Below are positions 50,277-50,886 of a DNA stretch of 50,886 nucleotides, piece after piece. This stretch comes from a virus. Each line of letters opens with the position of its first letter. Positions within the stretch are counted from its first letter, which is position 1. The position numbers were made by a program, and so were the translations under genes. The notes beneath the pieces are model-generated. The model did no database searches. It was not told the origin of the DNA and was given only the letters and a program-made list of their open reading frames with translations. The stretch covers positions 1-50,886 of IMG/VR virus record IMGVR_UViG_3300021960_007868, one strand, 5' to 3'.

Positions 50277-50886
50277 CTATAAAGCTGAGTCAGTTGGAAA
50301 GACATTTGTATTTTGTGTCGTTGCTTGTTGTGTTTCTTGAACTTCAACCAAAGGTAAATCAAACCCTTCTGGAATATCCCAATTGCGTCTAATTTGATTT
50401 ACATAAAGTCCTGATTGTCCTTGTGGTCTAAATATTGCATAGGTGCTTAATTTATAATTATTAGCTTGGTTGCCACCAAATACTTTAATTTTATTATTTG
50501 CTGGATCAAGGCTATGGACAAAACATACATGTCCTTTTCGTGAATCTTCTCGTCTAGTCATTACACACAAATCGTATTTTCTTATTTTTGTAAAATCTCG
50601 CCAGTCAACTGTTTTTCCATATCTCAAATATGTTTGACTGCCTACACCAGGAACATTATGTTCTTGTCCAGATTTCCATAAAACCCATGTTGCAAAAGCA
50701 CCACACCATGGATAGTTACTTCCGTCATTTGGCATTCTACCTCCGCCAGCAACTCCCCATGCTTCGGCTATATTTGGATTTGGTGGAGATCCTACTTCAC
50801 GCCAATTTTGATTTAAATTGCCTTCTAATATTTGTTGAATACTAGCATATGCGGTACCTGCTGGTGAAGGATTAGCAGGAGGCTGT
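50277..50886 (-). CDS. CHAP/NlpC-P60-like cell-wall hydrolase, C-terminal part (cut by window edge)
   Basis: The frame is open to the right edge, giving at least 202 residues; an internal ATG at 50735 is not the true start because the conserved domain extends upstream (NIAEAWGVAGGG). The domain resembles the NlpC/P60-CHAP group often named TIGR02594 family: PWCGAFATWVL supplies the catalytic Cys (residue 61 of the visible part), KGHVCFV the His (119), and FGGNQANN the polar third residue (about 139). Such enzymes cut peptide bonds in peptidoglycan. Its place just before gp25 suggests a tail-tip cell-wall enzyme, possibly filling the role of the T4 gp5 lysozyme, which is inference. A Gln/Thr-rich tail of about 25 residues ends the protein. 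Confidence 0.8.
   Translation of the reverse strand, partial: QPPANPSPAGTAYASIQQILEGNLNQNWREVGSPPNPNIAEAWGVAGGGRMPNDGSNYPWCGAFATWVLWKSGQEHNVPGVGSQTYLRYGKTVDWRDFTKIRKYDLCVMTRREDSRKGHVCFVHSLDPANNKIKVFGGNQANNYKLSTYAIFRPQGQSGLYVNQIRRNWDIPEGFDLPLVEVQETQQATTQNTNVFPTDSAL

Noticed and set aside
1-50886. tRNA genes, CRISPR arrays, insertion sequences or attachment sites
   Set aside because: Gaps between genes are at most about 75 bases and none showed a cloverleaf, repeat-spacer pattern, transposase or terminal repeats.

Overview
The window looks like part of a large, AT-rich genome of a T4-like (contractile-tail) virus, probably marine. The right-hand side encodes recognisable T4-type baseplate wedge proteins (gp25-like and gp6-like), virion and tail-fibre proteins of the type I associate with marine T4-like cyanophages and pelagiphages, and late-promoter-like TATAAATA/TAAATA motifs. 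Genes are packed with 1-22 bp overlaps, there are no introns, and no gene-free stretch reaches 300 bases. I saw no tRNA, CRISPR array, IS element or integrase. No photosynthesis gene is present, so the host cannot be named from this window.

Right half (about 24.45-50.89 kb, all minus strand; transcription runs right to left): a CHAP/NlpC-P60-like cell-wall hydrolase cut by the window edge, gp25-like wedge protein, gp6-like wedge protein (1161 aa), one giant 4581-aa structural protein, a 202-aa structural protein, three tail-fibre proteins sharing an N-terminal module (one ends in a T4 gp12-like collar domain), and two paralogous virion proteins. Most transcription units here are preceded by a TATAAATA-type late promoter.

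Middle (15.3-24.4 kb, minus strand): one tightly overlapped operon. In order of transcription it holds a small conserved protein, two GT8-like glycosyltransferases, an unknown protein, a DxD glycosyltransferase-like protein, four radical SAM proteins and an SGNH hydrolase. In front of it lies a perfect host-type promoter (TTGACA, 17 bp, TATAAT) inside an inverted repeat, so this block is probably transcribed early, unlike the virion genes.

Left (0-15.4 kb): a mosaic. A second minus-strand operon (2.1-8.9 kb) encodes a sugar-nucleotide epimerase, two members of a family with an SEKTWKPI motif, a methyltransferase and three radical SAM proteins. Isolated plus-strand genes (2-oxoglutarate dioxygenase plus an unknown protein; a compact DegT-like aminotransferase; a glycine amidinotransferase; another SEKT-family protein) alternate with minus-strand SGNH hydrolase and SEKT-family genes. 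Four convergent gene pairs overlap tail to tail. A further radical SAM gene is cut by the left edge.

Working hypothesis (inference): eight radical SAM enzymes, seven glycosyltransferase-like proteins (four SEKT-family, two GT8-like, one DxD), four SGNH hydrolases, an epimerase, an aminotransferase-like protein, an amidinotransferase, a methyltransferase and a dioxygenase form a phage-borne system that builds or edits an unusual glycan or other surface or small-molecule structure. The substrate is unknown. A separate observation is that five genes have a TAAATA element exactly 4 nt before the start codon, suggesting leaderless late transcripts.
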